A stretch of 64,000 bases of DNA from Shewanella inventionis (GCF_014641855.1 NZ_BMII01000013.1:1-64000); one strand, 5' to 3'. Numbered from the stretch's first letter, positions 7,558 to 16,039 are shown. The notes: generated by a model from the letters alone, not told the origin. Program-made: numbers and translations.

Positions 7558-8379
7558 ATGAAAAAGAAAAGCGTTTTGTTTTTATGCACAGGGAATTCGG
7601 CCCGTTCACAAATGGCTGAAGCGTTATTGAGAAGTAAAGCCGCCGATCAATTTGAGGTATTTAGTGCGGGTACTCAGCCAGAGGAAATCGACGTAAGGGC
7701 GATTGAGGCGATACAAAAGTTTGGTGTCGACACCAGTCACCTAGCGTCTAAAAGCGTACAACATTTTGCAGGGCAAAATTTTGACTACGTGATTACGCTC
7801 TGCGATAAAGCCAATACCGAATGCCGCAGCTTTCCCGGTGCCGGTAAACAACTTGCCTGGGATTTTCCTGATCCTAAAACACGCAAGGGAAACCATCCTT
7901 TCTCTAGTACCTTAACTGAGCTAAACAATCGCTTGTCTATGTTTTTGCTGGTCGAAAATAAAGTATCTGCAACGGCAAAAATTGAAGCGCCAACAGAAGA
8001 GCTGCAATCTACTGATGAAGGGCTGGTCGATGTTGATCCCATCACATTTTATAAATGCTTAACCGACGACATCCGTCTAAAAACCTTAATGTTGACCCAC
8101 TATCATGGTGAGCTGTGTGTGTGTGAGTTAATGCAAGCGCTGGACGAAGATAGCCAGCCTAAAGTGTCGCGTAACTTAGCCTTACTAAAAAAAGCCAACA
8201 TTCTTAGCGACCGAAAACATGGTCAGTGGGTGTTTTATCGCATTAACCCAAGCTTGGCTTTGTGGGCCAAGTCGGTGATTGCGCAAACGACCGAAAACAA
8301 CATTGCCCTCATTTTGCCAAACCTTGAACGCCTAGACAGCATGAAAAATCGCCCAGATAAAGCGAGTTTTTGCCGTTAG
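7558..8379 (+). CDS. Arsenate reductase-ArsR repressor fusion
   Basis: A 273-residue two-domain protein. Residues 1-135 are a low-molecular-weight phosphatase fold with the P-loop Cys10-x5-Arg16 (CTGNSARS), Cys82 and Cys89 (LCDKANTEC) and the DFPDP loop (102-106). Cys10/82/89 is the triad of thioredoxin-coupled ArsC enzymes, so it should reduce arsenate to arsenite. Residues about 160-240 are an ArsR winged helix with ELCVCEL (185-191), the Cys-x-Cys arsenite site, and the recognition helix PKVSRNLALL. Sensor and enzyme are thus one polypeptide. It is the first gene of the ars operon, behind the palindrome at 7497-7526. Confidence 0.85.
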   Translation: MKKKSVLFLCTGNSARSQMAEALLRSKAADQFEVFSAGTQPEEIDVRAIEAIQKFGVDTSHLASKSVQHFAGQNFDYVITLCDKANTECRSFPGAGKQLAWDFPDPKTRKGNHPFSSTLTELNNRLSMFLLVENKVSATAKIEAPTEELQSTDEGLVDVDPITFYKCLTDDIRLKTLMLTHYHGELCVCELMQALDEDSQPKVSRNLALLKKANILSDRKHGQWVFYRINPSLALWAKSVIAQTTENNIALILPNLERLDSMKNRPDKASFCR

Positions 8380-8417
8380 ATTGGCTACATATTACAACCG
8401 ACTTTTTGGAGTTAACA

Positions 8418-8924
8418 ATGCAGTTACACCCGTTTGATATTTTGCCTATAGACCCACTTAATGAAAATGGCGCTAAGTTAATTTTTACCCCATGCCCAGG
8501 CACCAAAGAGCAAGCCTTAGCTGAGTCGCTCAGCACATTAAAAGCGGCTGGCACGCAAATGTTACTGACCCTGATGTTTGACGAAGAAATGGCGCGTAAT
8601 GATGTGAGTGATATGGCCGCGCAATGTGCAAAACAGCACATTACCTGGGTGCAATTGCCCATTTTAGATGACGCCGCACCGGGAGATGAATTTGAAGCAA
8701 GCTGGCTTAAACATAAAGCGCAAATCTTAAATTTGATGCACAACCAGGGCACCATCGCCGTGCATTGCAAAGGCGGCTCTGGCCGTACAGGGCTAGTAAT
8801 TGGGCTCATTTTAGCCAGTTTAGGTTGGTCAAAAGACAAAGTCGTTAGTGCTGTGCAAGCACTAAGGCCAAAAGCATTAGCGCACCCAGTACAGCGCGAA
8901 TATTTTGATGGGTTTACTCTTTGA
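8418..8924 (+). CDS. Dual-specificity-type phosphatase in ars operon
   Basis: About 168 residues of the CDKN3/dual-specificity protein phosphatase family, with the Cys-x5-Arg loop HCKGGSGRTG (Cys117, Arg123) and a candidate general acid in LPILDD (Asp84/85). I chose ATG 8418 because GGAG (8408-8411) lies six bases upstream; a TTG at 8370 would overlap arsC. It sits between the arsenate reductase/repressor and the GAPDH-ArsJ pair, so it probably belongs to the arsenate response. The substrate is unknown: it could act on a phosphoprotein, a sugar phosphate or an arsenate ester. Confidence 0.75.
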   Translation: MQLHPFDILPIDPLNENGAKLIFTPCPGTKEQALAESLSTLKAAGTQMLLTLMFDEEMARNDVSDMAAQCAKQHITWVQLPILDDAAPGDEFEASWLKHKAQILNLMHNQGTIAVHCKGGSGRTGLVIGLILASLGWSKDKVVSAVQALRPKALAHPVQREYFDGFTL

Positions 8925-8982
8925 TCTTTTTTATAAAAGACTGCTGATTAATAAGCTAAATAACACAATTTAGGACAATATT

Positions 8983-9993
8983 ATGACGATTAAAATAGGT
9001 ATTAACGGCTTTGGCCGCATGGGACGTTTATCAATGCGCGCCGCGTACGATTGGGACGACGTGGAAATTGTACACATTAACGATCCCGCTGGCGACGCCG
9101 CAACGTTAGCCCACTTAATGACCTTTGACTCTGTGCATGGCCGTTGGCATCACGAGGCGACACATCAAGGCGATGCGATTGTGATTAACGGCAAAGCCAT
9201 TCCATGCACTCAAAACAAAGCCACTCAAGATACTGATTGGTCAAAGTGCGATGTGGTGATTGAAGCGTCGGGGAAAATTAAAACCAAAGCGTTACTGCAA
9301 GCTTATTTAGATCAAGGCGTTAAACGTGTGGTGGTCACCGCACCGGTTAAAGAAGAAGGCGTGCTCAATATTGTAATGGGCGTGAACGATGACCTCTATG
9401 ATAAAGCAATCCACCCGATAGTCACGGCGGCGTCTTGTACCACTAACTGTTTAGCGCCAGTGGTAAAAGTAATCCACGAAAAAATCGGCATTAAACATGG
9501 TTCGATGACCACAATCCACGACATCACTAACACTCAAACCATTTTAGATGCACCGCACAAAGACTTACGCCGTGCACGTGCTTGTGGCATTAGCTTAATC
9601 CCCACCACAACGGGTTCAGCTACCGCCATTACCCATATTTTTCCTGAGCTTAAGGGCAAGCTTAATGGCCATGCGATACGTGTACCATTAGCCAATGCTT
9701 CAATTACCGACTGCGTATTTGAAGTGGCGCGCGGCACCACAGTAGAAGAGGTGAATCAACTGCTTAGACAAGCCGCAGACACTGAGCTAAAAGGCATTAT
9801 GGGCTATGAAGAGCGCCCGCTTGTGTCAGTGGATTATAAAACTGATCCGCGCTCAAGCATTATTGATGCTTTGTCGACCATGGTGGTTAACGACACCCAA
9901 GTGAAGCTATACGTGTGGTACGACAATGAGTGGGGATACGCTAACCGCACCGCTGAGCTTGCCCGCAAAGTCGGCCTAGCAGATAAGGAATAA
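8983..9993 (+). CDS. ArsJ-associated glyceraldehyde-3-phosphate dehydrogenase
   Basis: A full-length 336-residue GAPDH. The NAD-binding [11 protein letters not shown] is at 6-16, catalytic Cys152 is in SCTTNC, and His179 is in TTIHDIT. Beside arsJ, its known role is to use arsenate instead of phosphate and form 1-arseno-3-phosphoglycerate, the substrate exported by ArsJ. The ribosome site AGGA precedes ATG 8983. It is cotranscribed with the next gene, which starts 6 bp after its stop. A housekeeping role is less likely given this context. Confidence 0.92.
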   Translation: MTIKIGINGFGRMGRLSMRAAYDWDDVEIVHINDPAGDAATLAHLMTFDSVHGRWHHEATHQGDAIVINGKAIPCTQNKATQDTDWSKCDVVIEASGKIKTKALLQAYLDQGVKRVVVTAPVKEEGVLNIVMGVNDDLYDKAIHPIVTAASCTTNCLAPVVKVIHEKIGIKHGSMTTIHDITNTQTILDAPHKDLRRARACGISLIPTTTGSATAITHIFPELKGKLNGHAIRVPLANASITDCVFEVARGTTVEEVNQLLRQAADTELKGIMGYEERPLVSVDYKTDPRSSIIDALSTMVVNDTQVKLYVWYDNEWGYANRTAELARKVGLADKE

Positions 9994-9999
9994 CCCAGC

Positions 10000-11211
10000 A
10001 TGGGGCTGTTATCACTGAGCGCATTGCCGCCACAAATTAAACAATACCTGATCATTACCGGTAATTATTGGGCGTTTACCTTAACCGACGGCGCATTGCG
10101 GATGCTGGTGGTGTTGTACTTTCATCAGCTTGGTTACAGCCCGCTTAACATTGCCATGTTGTTTTTGTTTTATGAAATCTTTGGCGTGGTAACAAATCTA
10201 GTTGGCGGTTGGTTAGGTGCAAGGCTGGGGCTAAATAACACCATGAACATTGGTTTAGGGCTGCAAATTGTCGCCCTTGCCATGTTAACCGTACCAGCGG
10301 ATATGCTTACTGTTGTGTATGTGATGGCGGCGCAGGCCTTGTCTGGTATCGCCAAAGATCTCAATAAAATGAGCGCCAAAAGCGCGATTAAAATGCTGGT
10401 GCCAAGTGATGCTCAGGGTAAGTTGTATCAGTGGGTCGCGATTCTTACCGGCTCTAAAAATGCCTTAAAAGGTGTTGGCTTCTTTTTAGGCGGCTTATTA
10501 CTGACACTACTTGAGTTTCGCGGCGCGGTGATCGCAATGGCGGCTATGTTGACGCTAGTGTGGCTTATGAGTTTGCTCACTTTAAAAGCTGATTTGGGCA
10601 AAGCTAAAAACAAGCCTAAATTTACTGATATGTTTTCAAAAAGCCCGGCGATTAACATGTTGTCGGCGGCGCGGATGTTTTTGTTTGGTGCCCGCGACGT
10701 GTGGTTTGTGGTGGCATTGCCTGTGTTTTTAGCCGTTACATTTCAATGGGACCATTGGTGGGTTGGCGGCTTTATGGCTAGCTGGGTGATTGGCTATGGT
10801 ATTGTGCAATCATTTGCACCGTATTTTACCGGTAAAAAACAAGGCAAAGTCCCTAGCGGGCAAGCCGCTTTTATGTGGGCTGGTTACTTGTTACTCATTC
10901 CTGCTGCGATTGCGTTAGCACTGCATTTTGACTTTTATATCCAGCAGTCATTAATCGCCGGTTTATTGTTATTTGGTGCGGTGTTTGCGATTAACTCATC
11001 GCTGCATAGTTACCTAATTGTGAGCTATGCCGGCAATGATGGCGTGTCACTCGATGTCGGTTTTTACTACATGGCCAATGCCATGGGACGCTTAATTGGT
11101 ACGGTGCTTTCGGGTTGGGTATATCAGCAATATGGCCTTGAGGCATGTTTATGGATCTCAAGTGCATTTGTGACGTTAGCGGCGGTGATATCCGTTAAAT
11201 TACCAAGATAA
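10000..11211 (+). CDS. arsJ: ArsJ organoarsenical efflux permease (MFS)
   Basis: A 403-residue major-facilitator protein with about 12 hydrophobic segments, an early FTLTDGALRMLVVLYFHQLG motif and GGWLGARLGL in the first cytoplasmic loop. These fit ArsJ, which exports 1-arseno-3-phosphoglycerate made by the adjacent GAPDH and so removes arsenate from the cell. It is the last gene of the operon, 6 bp after gapdh, and is followed by a terminator. Confidence 0.9.
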   Translation: MGLLSLSALPPQIKQYLIITGNYWAFTLTDGALRMLVVLYFHQLGYSPLNIAMLFLFYEIFGVVTNLVGGWLGARLGLNNTMNIGLGLQIVALAMLTVPADMLTVVYVMAAQALSGIAKDLNKMSAKSAIKMLVPSDAQGKLYQWVAILTGSKNALKGVGFFLGGLLLTLLEFRGAVIAMAAMLTLVWLMSLLTLKADLGKAKNKPKFTDMFSKSPAINMLSAARMFLFGARDVWFVVALPVFLAVTFQWDHWWVGGFMASWVIGYGIVQSFAPYFTGKKQGKVPSGQAAFMWAGYLLLIPAAIALALHFDFYIQQSLIAGLLLFGAVFAINSSLHSYLIVSYAGNDGVSLDVGFYYMANAMGRLIGTVLSGWVYQQYGLEACLWISSAFVTLAAVISVKLPR

Positions 11212-11248
11212 ACATGCGCTAAATCATAAATCAACGTCATAAAAAAAT

Positions 11249-11278
11249 AGGGTTGCCATTGTTGGTAGCCCTTTTTTA
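11249..11278 (+). terminator. Terminator after arsJ
   Basis: AGGGTTGCCA (11249-11258) pairs with TGGTAGCCCT (11263-11272), with two G-T wobbles, followed by a run of T. It closes the ars operon. Confidence 0.8.
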
Positions 11279-11315
11279 TATCTGTTTATTGCTTATTAGC
11301 TTGGACCTGAAACTC

Positions 11316-11333
11316 TTACCGAGTTGTCGGTAA
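11316..11333. promoter_or_regulatory. Palindrome, candidate upstream activator site
   Basis: TTACCGAGTTGTCGGTAA is a 7-4-7 inverted repeat about 106 bp upstream of the -24 GG of the sigma-54 promoter at 11429. That is a normal place for an enhancer-binding protein site. A related element ending in GTCGGTAA lies upstream of the BON gene promoter. CCACTTAGTGG (11341-11351) is a second small palindrome nearby. Confidence 0.45.
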
Positions 11334-11428
11334 ATATTTCCCACTTAGTGGTAAGCCGCAGATTGTATCTATTACATCTATAACGATTAAGTCTTTATTA
11401 ATTAATGTTTTATGGTTTATTTTCGAAG

Positions 11429-11445
11429 TTGGCACGATGCTGGCT
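11429..11445 (+). promoter_or_regulatory. Sigma-54 promoter upstream of DUF1328 gene
   Basis: TTGGCACGATGCTGGCT matches the sigma-54 consensus TTGGCACG-N4-TTGCT at all but one defined base, with the diagnostic GG-N10-GC spacing. The predicted start of transcription is near 11456, about 87 bp before the DUF1328 start codon. A sigma-54 activator gene lies at 16117-17478. Confidence 0.7.
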
Positions 11446-11542
11446 TTAGTAAATATACCAACAAAGAGAAATATAGCATGTACGAATATCGTCTATTTAT
11501 ATTCAGTACATTAAAGACAAACCGTACACCAAGGAGGTTTAT

Positions 11543-11716
11543 ATGTTGGGCTGGACATTAATGTTTTTAGTGATAGCCGTTATTGCAGGTTTATTAGGTT
11601 TTAGCGGTATTGCGGGTGCAGCAGTGGGGATCGCTAAAGTTATTTTCTTTATTTTTGTGGTGTTGTTGCTGATTTCACTCGTATCGAATGCACTGCGTGG
11701 TAAGTCGCCTCGATAA
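11543..11716 (+). CDS. DUF1328 small membrane protein (YtjA/UPF0391)
   Basis: A 57-residue protein reading [20 protein letters not shown] and onward, with two hydrophobic helices separated by a Gly-Ala-rich turn ([12 protein letters not shown]). This is the DUF1328 pattern, an inner-membrane family of unknown function often found among stress-induced genes. A very strong ribosome site, AAGGAGG at 11531-11537, sits six to seven bases before the ATG. The gene lies behind a sigma-54 promoter and just upstream of a small lipoprotein gene, probably in the same transcript. Confidence 0.85.
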   Translation: MLGWTLMFLVIAVIAGLLGFSGIAGAAVGIAKVIFFIFVVLLLISLVSNALRGKSPR

Positions 11717-11778
11717 CCCACATAGCCAACCTAATTAATAACACGGTCAAAATATTTACCATCATCAGGAGATGAATT

Positions 11779-11973
11779 ATGAAATTATTAAAATTAATCA
11801 CAATGGCAAGTTTAATGGTACTACTGACAGCGGGCTTATCAGGATGTTCAGATAATAAAGCCGAAAATGCAGGTGAGAAGGTCGATGAGATGATGCAAGA
11901 TGCGGGTAATGCGGTTGAAGATGCTTGTGAAGATGTAAAAGAAGGCATGAAAGCCGAAGATCCTGACTGTTAA
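11779..11973 (+). CDS. Small entericidin-like lipoprotein
   Basis: A 64-residue protein with a signal peptide and lipobox LSGC (cleavage before Cys23). A short, acidic, Cys-containing tail follows (KAENAGEKVDEMMQDAGNA and onward), resembling EcnA/EcnB-type and other small stress lipoproteins. AGGAG (11767-11771) supports the start. It lies 62 bp after the DUF1328 gene with no terminator between, and a strong terminator follows, so both probably share the sigma-54 promoter. Function unknown. Confidence 0.75.
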   Translation: MKLLKLITMASLMVLLTAGLSGCSDNKAENAGEKVDEMMQDAGNAVEDACEDVKEGMKAEDPDC

Positions 11974-11981
11974 TAATATCA

Positions 11982-12016
11982 CGGCACTCATGCATTAGGC
12001 ATGAGTGCCGCTTTTG
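11982..12016 (+). terminator. Strong terminator after small lipoprotein gene
   Basis: CGGCACTCATGC (11982-11993) and GCATGAGTGCCG (11999-12010) form a perfect 12-bp stem with a five-base loop, followed by CTTTTGTT. Confidence 0.85.
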
Positions 12017-12041
12017 TTATTTCACTTAAGGAGGACAGATT

Positions 12042-13685
12042 ATGCCGACCCAAATCCACATTAAATATTATTACACCCTTGGTACTTTTATCGCATTGTG
12101 CCTATGCATCGCATTGCCTTATGTAGTGCTGCAAGTGGTGTTTGGCTGGGTGGCATTGTCATTAGCTTTAGTCAGTTCTGCCTATTGGTTTAATAGCGCA
12201 GGGATTTTTCGTAAAAGCCAAGACGGCAGCATTCCTTGGTATATCAGCTGGAGTTTTGTGCCTTTTTTAATGGGCAGTCAAGCGTATAACGCGTGGGCTA
12301 GAAAGCACGACAAAGTGCCTGCTATCCAACAAATAGACAAGCAACTGTATTTAGCGTGTCGCTTGTTTCCAAGCGATGTTGAGCAACTTAAGCGTGAAAA
12401 AATTGGTGCTATTTTAGATGTTACCGCCGAGTTTGACGCACTTGAATGGACCTTGGTAGATGAGAATATCGAGTATTTAAATATTCCGGTGTTAGACCAT
12501 AGCGTACCCACAGTGGCCCAAGTAAATCAGGCAGTAAACTGGTTACATAATCAAGTTCGCAAAGGCAACAATGTAGTGGTGCATTGTGCCTTAGGCCGAG
12601 GTCGCTCAGTGCTTATGTTGGCCGCGTATTTAGTGTGCCGCGATAAACAACGTCAGTTTAACGATGTGCTTAAAAGCATTAACGATATTCGCCAAACTGC
12701 CAGGTTAAATAAATGGCAGTTAGCTGGCGTTGAAACTATGTATAAACAGCAGCAAATTACTATCCATAAGCAAGCCTGGTTAATTGTTAATCCGGTATCG
12801 GGCGGTGGTAAATGGAGTGATGAAGCTGATCATATTAAACAAACCCTATCGCGTTATTTTCAGCTTAAGGTGTTGTACACCACCAAAGATAAATCGGCAG
12901 TGCAATTGGCCGAACAAGCTAAAGCGCAAGGTGCCGATATCATCATTGCTTGCGGCGGCGACGGCACCGTTAACGAGGTCGCCTCGGTGTTGGTTGGCAG
13001 CGATATTTATTTAGGCATTATCCCCATGGGCACAACTAATGCGCTAAGTCATACCTTATTTGGTGCTACGAGCAAGTTAATCCCTGTGTCGCAGGCGTTA
13101 GCTATTGTAATTCAAGGACATCATCAACGCATTGATACCGCAGTGTGTAACGACAGCATTATGTTGTTGCTGGTGGGCTTAGGGTTTGAGCATAAAATGA
13201 TTCAAAAAGCCGACCGCGAAACCAAAAATGACATGGGCCAGTTAGCGTATTTAACGGGTTTGTGGGAGGCCATTGATGAAAATCAGTCTTTATTAATCCG
13301 CATGCAGCTTGATGATGGTGAAACCCACACTATTGATACCACCAGTTTAGTGGTTGCCAATGCCGCGCCATTTACCAGTGTGTTAGCCCAAGGTAATGGT
13401 GAACCGATTATTAATGATGGTTTGTTAGACATCACCTGGATTGAGGCGAGTGGCACTTATCCACAGCAATTACTTAGCATGACCGAGTTATTGTTTGCAG
13501 GCCTAACAGGAAGCCGAGATCAAAACGCTGCAAACAGTGTGATTCACCATCAGCAGGCCAAAAAAGTCTATTTAACAACGGATGCTCAGTGTCAGTACGT
13601 GATTGATGGTGAGCTGTTTGAGGCTGAAGATATGCGTATTGAGGTGAAACCTAAGTCGTTGTCTGTGATGATTCCTCAGGGGTGA
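12042..13685 (+). CDS. Dual-specificity phosphatase-diacylglycerol kinase fusion
   Basis: 547 residues. Two hydrophobic segments (about 10-50) anchor the protein, and another stretch around 66-80 may touch the membrane. Residues about 95-235 are a dual-specificity phosphatase domain with HCALGRGRS (Cys182, Arg188). Residues about 245-545 are a diacylglycerol/sphingosine-kinase-type domain with NPVSGGGK (250-257), GGDGTVNEV (305-313) and IPMGTTNAL. The protein probably acts on membrane lipids, one domain adding phosphate and the other possibly removing it. Substrates are not evident. A good AAGGAGG ribosome site precedes ATG 12042. The 3' end of this gene is duplicated at about 15061. Confidence 0.85.
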   Translation: MPTQIHIKYYYTLGTFIALCLCIALPYVVLQVVFGWVALSLALVSSAYWFNSAGIFRKSQDGSIPWYISWSFVPFLMGSQAYNAWARKHDKVPAIQQIDKQLYLACRLFPSDVEQLKREKIGAILDVTAEFDALEWTLVDENIEYLNIPVLDHSVPTVAQVNQAVNWLHNQVRKGNNVVVHCALGRGRSVLMLAAYLVCRDKQRQFNDVLKSINDIRQTARLNKWQLAGVETMYKQQQITIHKQAWLIVNPVSGGGKWSDEADHIKQTLSRYFQLKVLYTTKDKSAVQLAEQAKAQGADIIIACGGDGTVNEVASVLVGSDIYLGIIPMGTTNALSHTLFGATSKLIPVSQALAIVIQGHHQRIDTAVCNDSIMLLLVGLGFEHKMIQKADRETKNDMGQLAYLTGLWEAIDENQSLLIRMQLDDGETHTIDTTSLVVANAAPFTSVLAQGNGEPIINDGLLDITWIEASGTYPQQLLSMTELLFAGLTGSRDQNAANSVIHHQQAKKVYLTTDAQCQYVIDGELFEAEDMRIEVKPKSLSVMIPQG

Positions 13686-13795
13686 TTCTTTTTTACGGGC
13701 TCGAATAGTCTGGCCTAATTAGTATTGAGTCAGCTTAATCTATACCAATGATTCATCGGTATTAATTGCCTGCCGCAGGCTCCGTGCAGATGATT

Positions 13796-13920
13796 AAGCG
13801 AGACGCCGCAAGCACATCCATGTGGGCTTAACCAAAACATCCATGTTTTAGATACTCGCTGACTCATCTGCACCTGTCATTATCTCTCTTCGATTTAGCC
13901 TCTTTGTTGTCTGAAGGTAA
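13796..13920 (+). repeat. Intergenic repeat C, copy 1
   Basis: This stretch shares segments with 15395-15510, including AAAACATCCATGTTTT and CTTCGATTTA. No gene is supported in 13686-14715: the stretch holds this repeat plus copies of repeats A and B. GCCTGCCGCAGGC at about 13768 is a short palindrome of the same character. Confidence 0.5.
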
Positions 13921-14126
13921 GCTAAAAGCATAGAATAAAAGTTTTTGGTGTCATGGTTTAAATTGTTGAATTTGTTGCAAATGTTAAACTAGTTTGTGTG
14001 GTGGTTCTGCTGGGGTAATTTAATTCTGGCCTGCGGCCATTAAGGTCGTGATGCTTCGCCCACGACAGGGTGAATAAACGTTAGTTTAATTCAAGTATAT
14101 CTATATGGTTCGGTTATTTAAATTTG

Positions 14127-14347
14127 TCGTCCCGGCAATGTTTTTGAGCCGGGATCCAGGTGTTAGCTTTGTACTTATGGCCTGCGGCCACTAACGACGT
14201 GGTGCTTCACACATTGCAAAACATATAGCTGTAAGGTTTTATTTGGCTTCAACATGGCATTCACTTACCGACACGCGCTAGTACATCCATGTAGCTCGAC
14301 CGACCCGTCCATGGGTCGGACGGTCGGCTCGCAAACCACCATGATGA
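14127..14347 (+). repeat. Composite repeat A-B, left arm of inverted pair
   Basis: Unit A (14127-14196) holds the dyad CCCGGCAATG...GCCGGG, then GATCCAGGTGTTAGC and the palindrome TGGCCTGCGGCCA. Unit B (14244-14347) holds CATCCATGTAGCTCG and CCGTCCATGGGTCGG. The whole block, including the stretch between A and B, is matched in reverse orientation at 15804-16027. Non-coding; this looks like a miniature mobile or palindromic repeat family. Confidence 0.75.
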
Positions 14348-14544
14348 AGCTGTCAATGTTTGTTTTATCAGCAAGTTTTAAAGAATAGTTTAGTGAGGTG
14401 CATGCGTTAGCCAGCTCACGTGTTCTTTTATAAAGAGTCTTCAACGACCTCAAGTTCAGGGTTGAATTTAGGCATTTGAAAGCTAAGACCAACTGGTTTT
14501 TGGGCAGAAGCTTGTTAGCTACTATCTCATCGCCCCAACTATAA

Positions 14545-14620
14545 CGTCATCCCGGTAATGCTTTTGAGCCGGGATCCAGGTGTTTGTTTTGATTTTACTT
14601 ATGTCCTGCGGCCACTAACG
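14545..14620 (+). repeat. Repeat A, second direct copy
   Basis: Same unit as at 14127-14196: the CCCGG...GCCGGGATCCAGGTGTT dyad, then CTTATG and CCTGCGGCCACTAACG. It lacks the adjoining unit B. Confidence 0.75.
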
Positions 14621-14715
14621 TTATGAGTTGCTGATGTGTTTTTTATTGCACGCTTGGTGCCATATGTTAAGTTTGGTTTATTTTGGAATAACACCTAGCA
14701 AAGGTAAATAGCTTG

Positions 14716-14997
14716 ATGGATGTAGTCATAATTGTTTGTTGTATCGTGCACTTATTGGCATTTGTGAATTTTGAGCTGATATTGAGAAGAGATGCGAAAG
14801 GTAAGCATATTGACTTAAAGGACTTTTCATATTTCCAGTTTAGATTTATCGTCAGGCCTCTCATAAATATTCTGATCCTAAAAGCAGCTGTACCTACAGC
14901 AGCTATGACAGGCGCGGTTCGCTTGTTTGCTTTAACTCACTACTTAATGATTTGCGTGATTATCGTTTATCAGCTTAAAATTTTGAAGATTATATGA
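14716..14997 (+). CDS. Possible small membrane protein, unrecognised
   Basis: 93 residues from ATG 14716. There are two or three hydrophobic stretches (VVIIVCCIVHLLAFVNF near the N-terminus and LMICVIIVYQLKIL at the C-terminus) around a basic middle (RRDAKGKHIDLKDFSYFQFRF). I do not recognise a family and the ribosome site is weak. It lies between copies of intergenic repeats, inside the 1.46-kb segment bounded by the inverted A-B pair. It may be a real small inner-membrane protein or a chance open frame. Confidence 0.35.
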   Translation: MDVVIIVCCIVHLLAFVNFELILRRDAKGKHIDLKDFSYFQFRFIVRPLINILILKAAVPTAAMTGAVRLFALTHYLMICVIIVYQLKILKII

Positions 14998-15060
14998 TTT
15001 ATCTAACTCGAAATTAATTTCTATTGAAAGCTTAAACACATACTGTTGTTAAAGCAAAGC

Positions 15061-15155
15061 GACAGTACGTGATTGATGGTGAGCTGTTTGAAGCTGATGA
15101 TATGCTTCTGAGGTGAAACCTAAGTCGTTGTCTGTGATGATTCCACAGAGGTAAT
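15061..15155 (+). pseudogene. Duplicated 3' end of phosphatase-diacylglycerol kinase gene
   Basis: This stretch matches 13591-13686, the last 31 codons and stop of the upstream fusion gene, at roughly nine bases in ten by eye. A one-base loss (GCGTATTGAGG becomes GCTTCTGAGG) breaks the frame. No similar sequence precedes it. It is a remnant of a duplicated or recombined gene end, followed directly by repeat A. Confidence 0.75.
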
Positions 15156-15162
15156 TTTCATT

Positions 15163-15258
15163 TTATGGCCTACGGCCACTAACGTCGTCCCGGTAATGCT
15201 TTGAGCCGGGACCCAGGTGTTATGTTTGCTTTTGTGTTTACTTATGGCCTTCGGCCAC
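15163..15258 (+). repeat. Repeat A, third copy
   Basis: TGGCCTACGGCCACTAACGTCG, then the CCCGGTAATGCTTTGAGCCGGG dyad, then ACCCAGGTGTTATG, ending with another TGGCCTTCGGCCAC palindrome. It abuts the duplicated gene end. No gene is seen in 14998-16116. Confidence 0.7.
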
Positions 15259-15394
15259 ACCAGATCTAGAGTGGCCAACGAAAGTAAGTCGCTACACTAG
15301 ATGCTATCTAACTCACTTTTGAACGGAAGATTTTATAAAACTTAACTCAGACTAAATTGAGGTGCTAGGCAACGATACTCAATGAAATCACTTC

Positions 15395-15510
15395 TATGAC
15401 ACGCGGTAAACCCATCCATGGGCGCTCTGCGAAAACATCCATGTTTTCGAAGGTCATAGCTGCGATTACATCCGCCGTATGGATATCTTCGATTTAACCT
15501 TGTTTGTCAT
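15395..15510 (+). repeat. Intergenic repeat C, copy 2
   Basis: Partial match to 13796-13920, with the shared palindrome AAAACATCCATGTTTT and the tail CTTCGATTTAACC. The similarity is patchy, so this may be an old copy. Confidence 0.45.
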
Positions 15511-15803
15511 TGAAAGATCTATGCATTTCTGGATGTTTCCATAAAATAAAGATCGGACAAAGGTTGGTTTTCAAATAACGTCTAGTATCCAAAATACCTC
15601 GTCATCTCTGTGTTTCATTAATAAATCTATCCGTGTTTGAAACGTTTTGAGCAATTTTCGTGGCGACGTTTTAACTTTATTTGTATCAATATCTCAGATT
15701 CAACCGCATTGTTAAACCATACTGCTTTCGGTTACTTATTCATCATGTTAATTCAAACTCTACTCTTTTAAGTTTGCAGATTAAGTAAACATTGATAGGG
15801 GCA

Positions 15804-16027
15804 TCATGGATATTTGCGAGCTGACCGTCCGACCCATGGACGGGTCGGCCGAGCTACATGGATGTACTTGCTGCGTGTCAGTGCGTGAATGCCATGATGA
15901 AGCCATAATAGTAAACGTTACAGATACATTCTTTGTTGTGGGGTGAAGCGCCACGACGTTAGTGGCCGAAGGCCATAAGCACAAAGCTAACACCTGGATC
16001 CCGGCTCAAAAGCATTGCCGGGATGAC
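15804..16027 (-). repeat. Composite repeat A-B, right arm of inverted pair
   Basis: On the minus strand this reads unit A (16027 to 15951), a linking stretch and unit B (15905 to 15804), in the same order as 14127-14347 on the plus strand. Together they form an inverted repeat of about 220 bp per arm around a 1.46-kb segment. Confidence 0.75.
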
Positions 16028-16039
16028 GATATTGGTGTG

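Noticed and set aside
8983..9993. Housekeeping gapA
   Set aside because: Position between ars genes and directly before arsJ points to the arsenate-linked GAPDH instead.
11478..11561. 27-codon frame starting MYEYRLF just before the DUF1328 gene
   Set aside because: It overlaps the strong DUF1328 ribosome site and start; no family or conserved feature supports it.
14265..14492. 75-codon minus-strand frame
   Set aside because: It runs through repeat B and has no ribosome site or recognisable features.
15781..15993. 70-codon minus-strand frame
   Set aside because: It lies in the inverted A-B repeat arm; the open frame reflects repeat composition.
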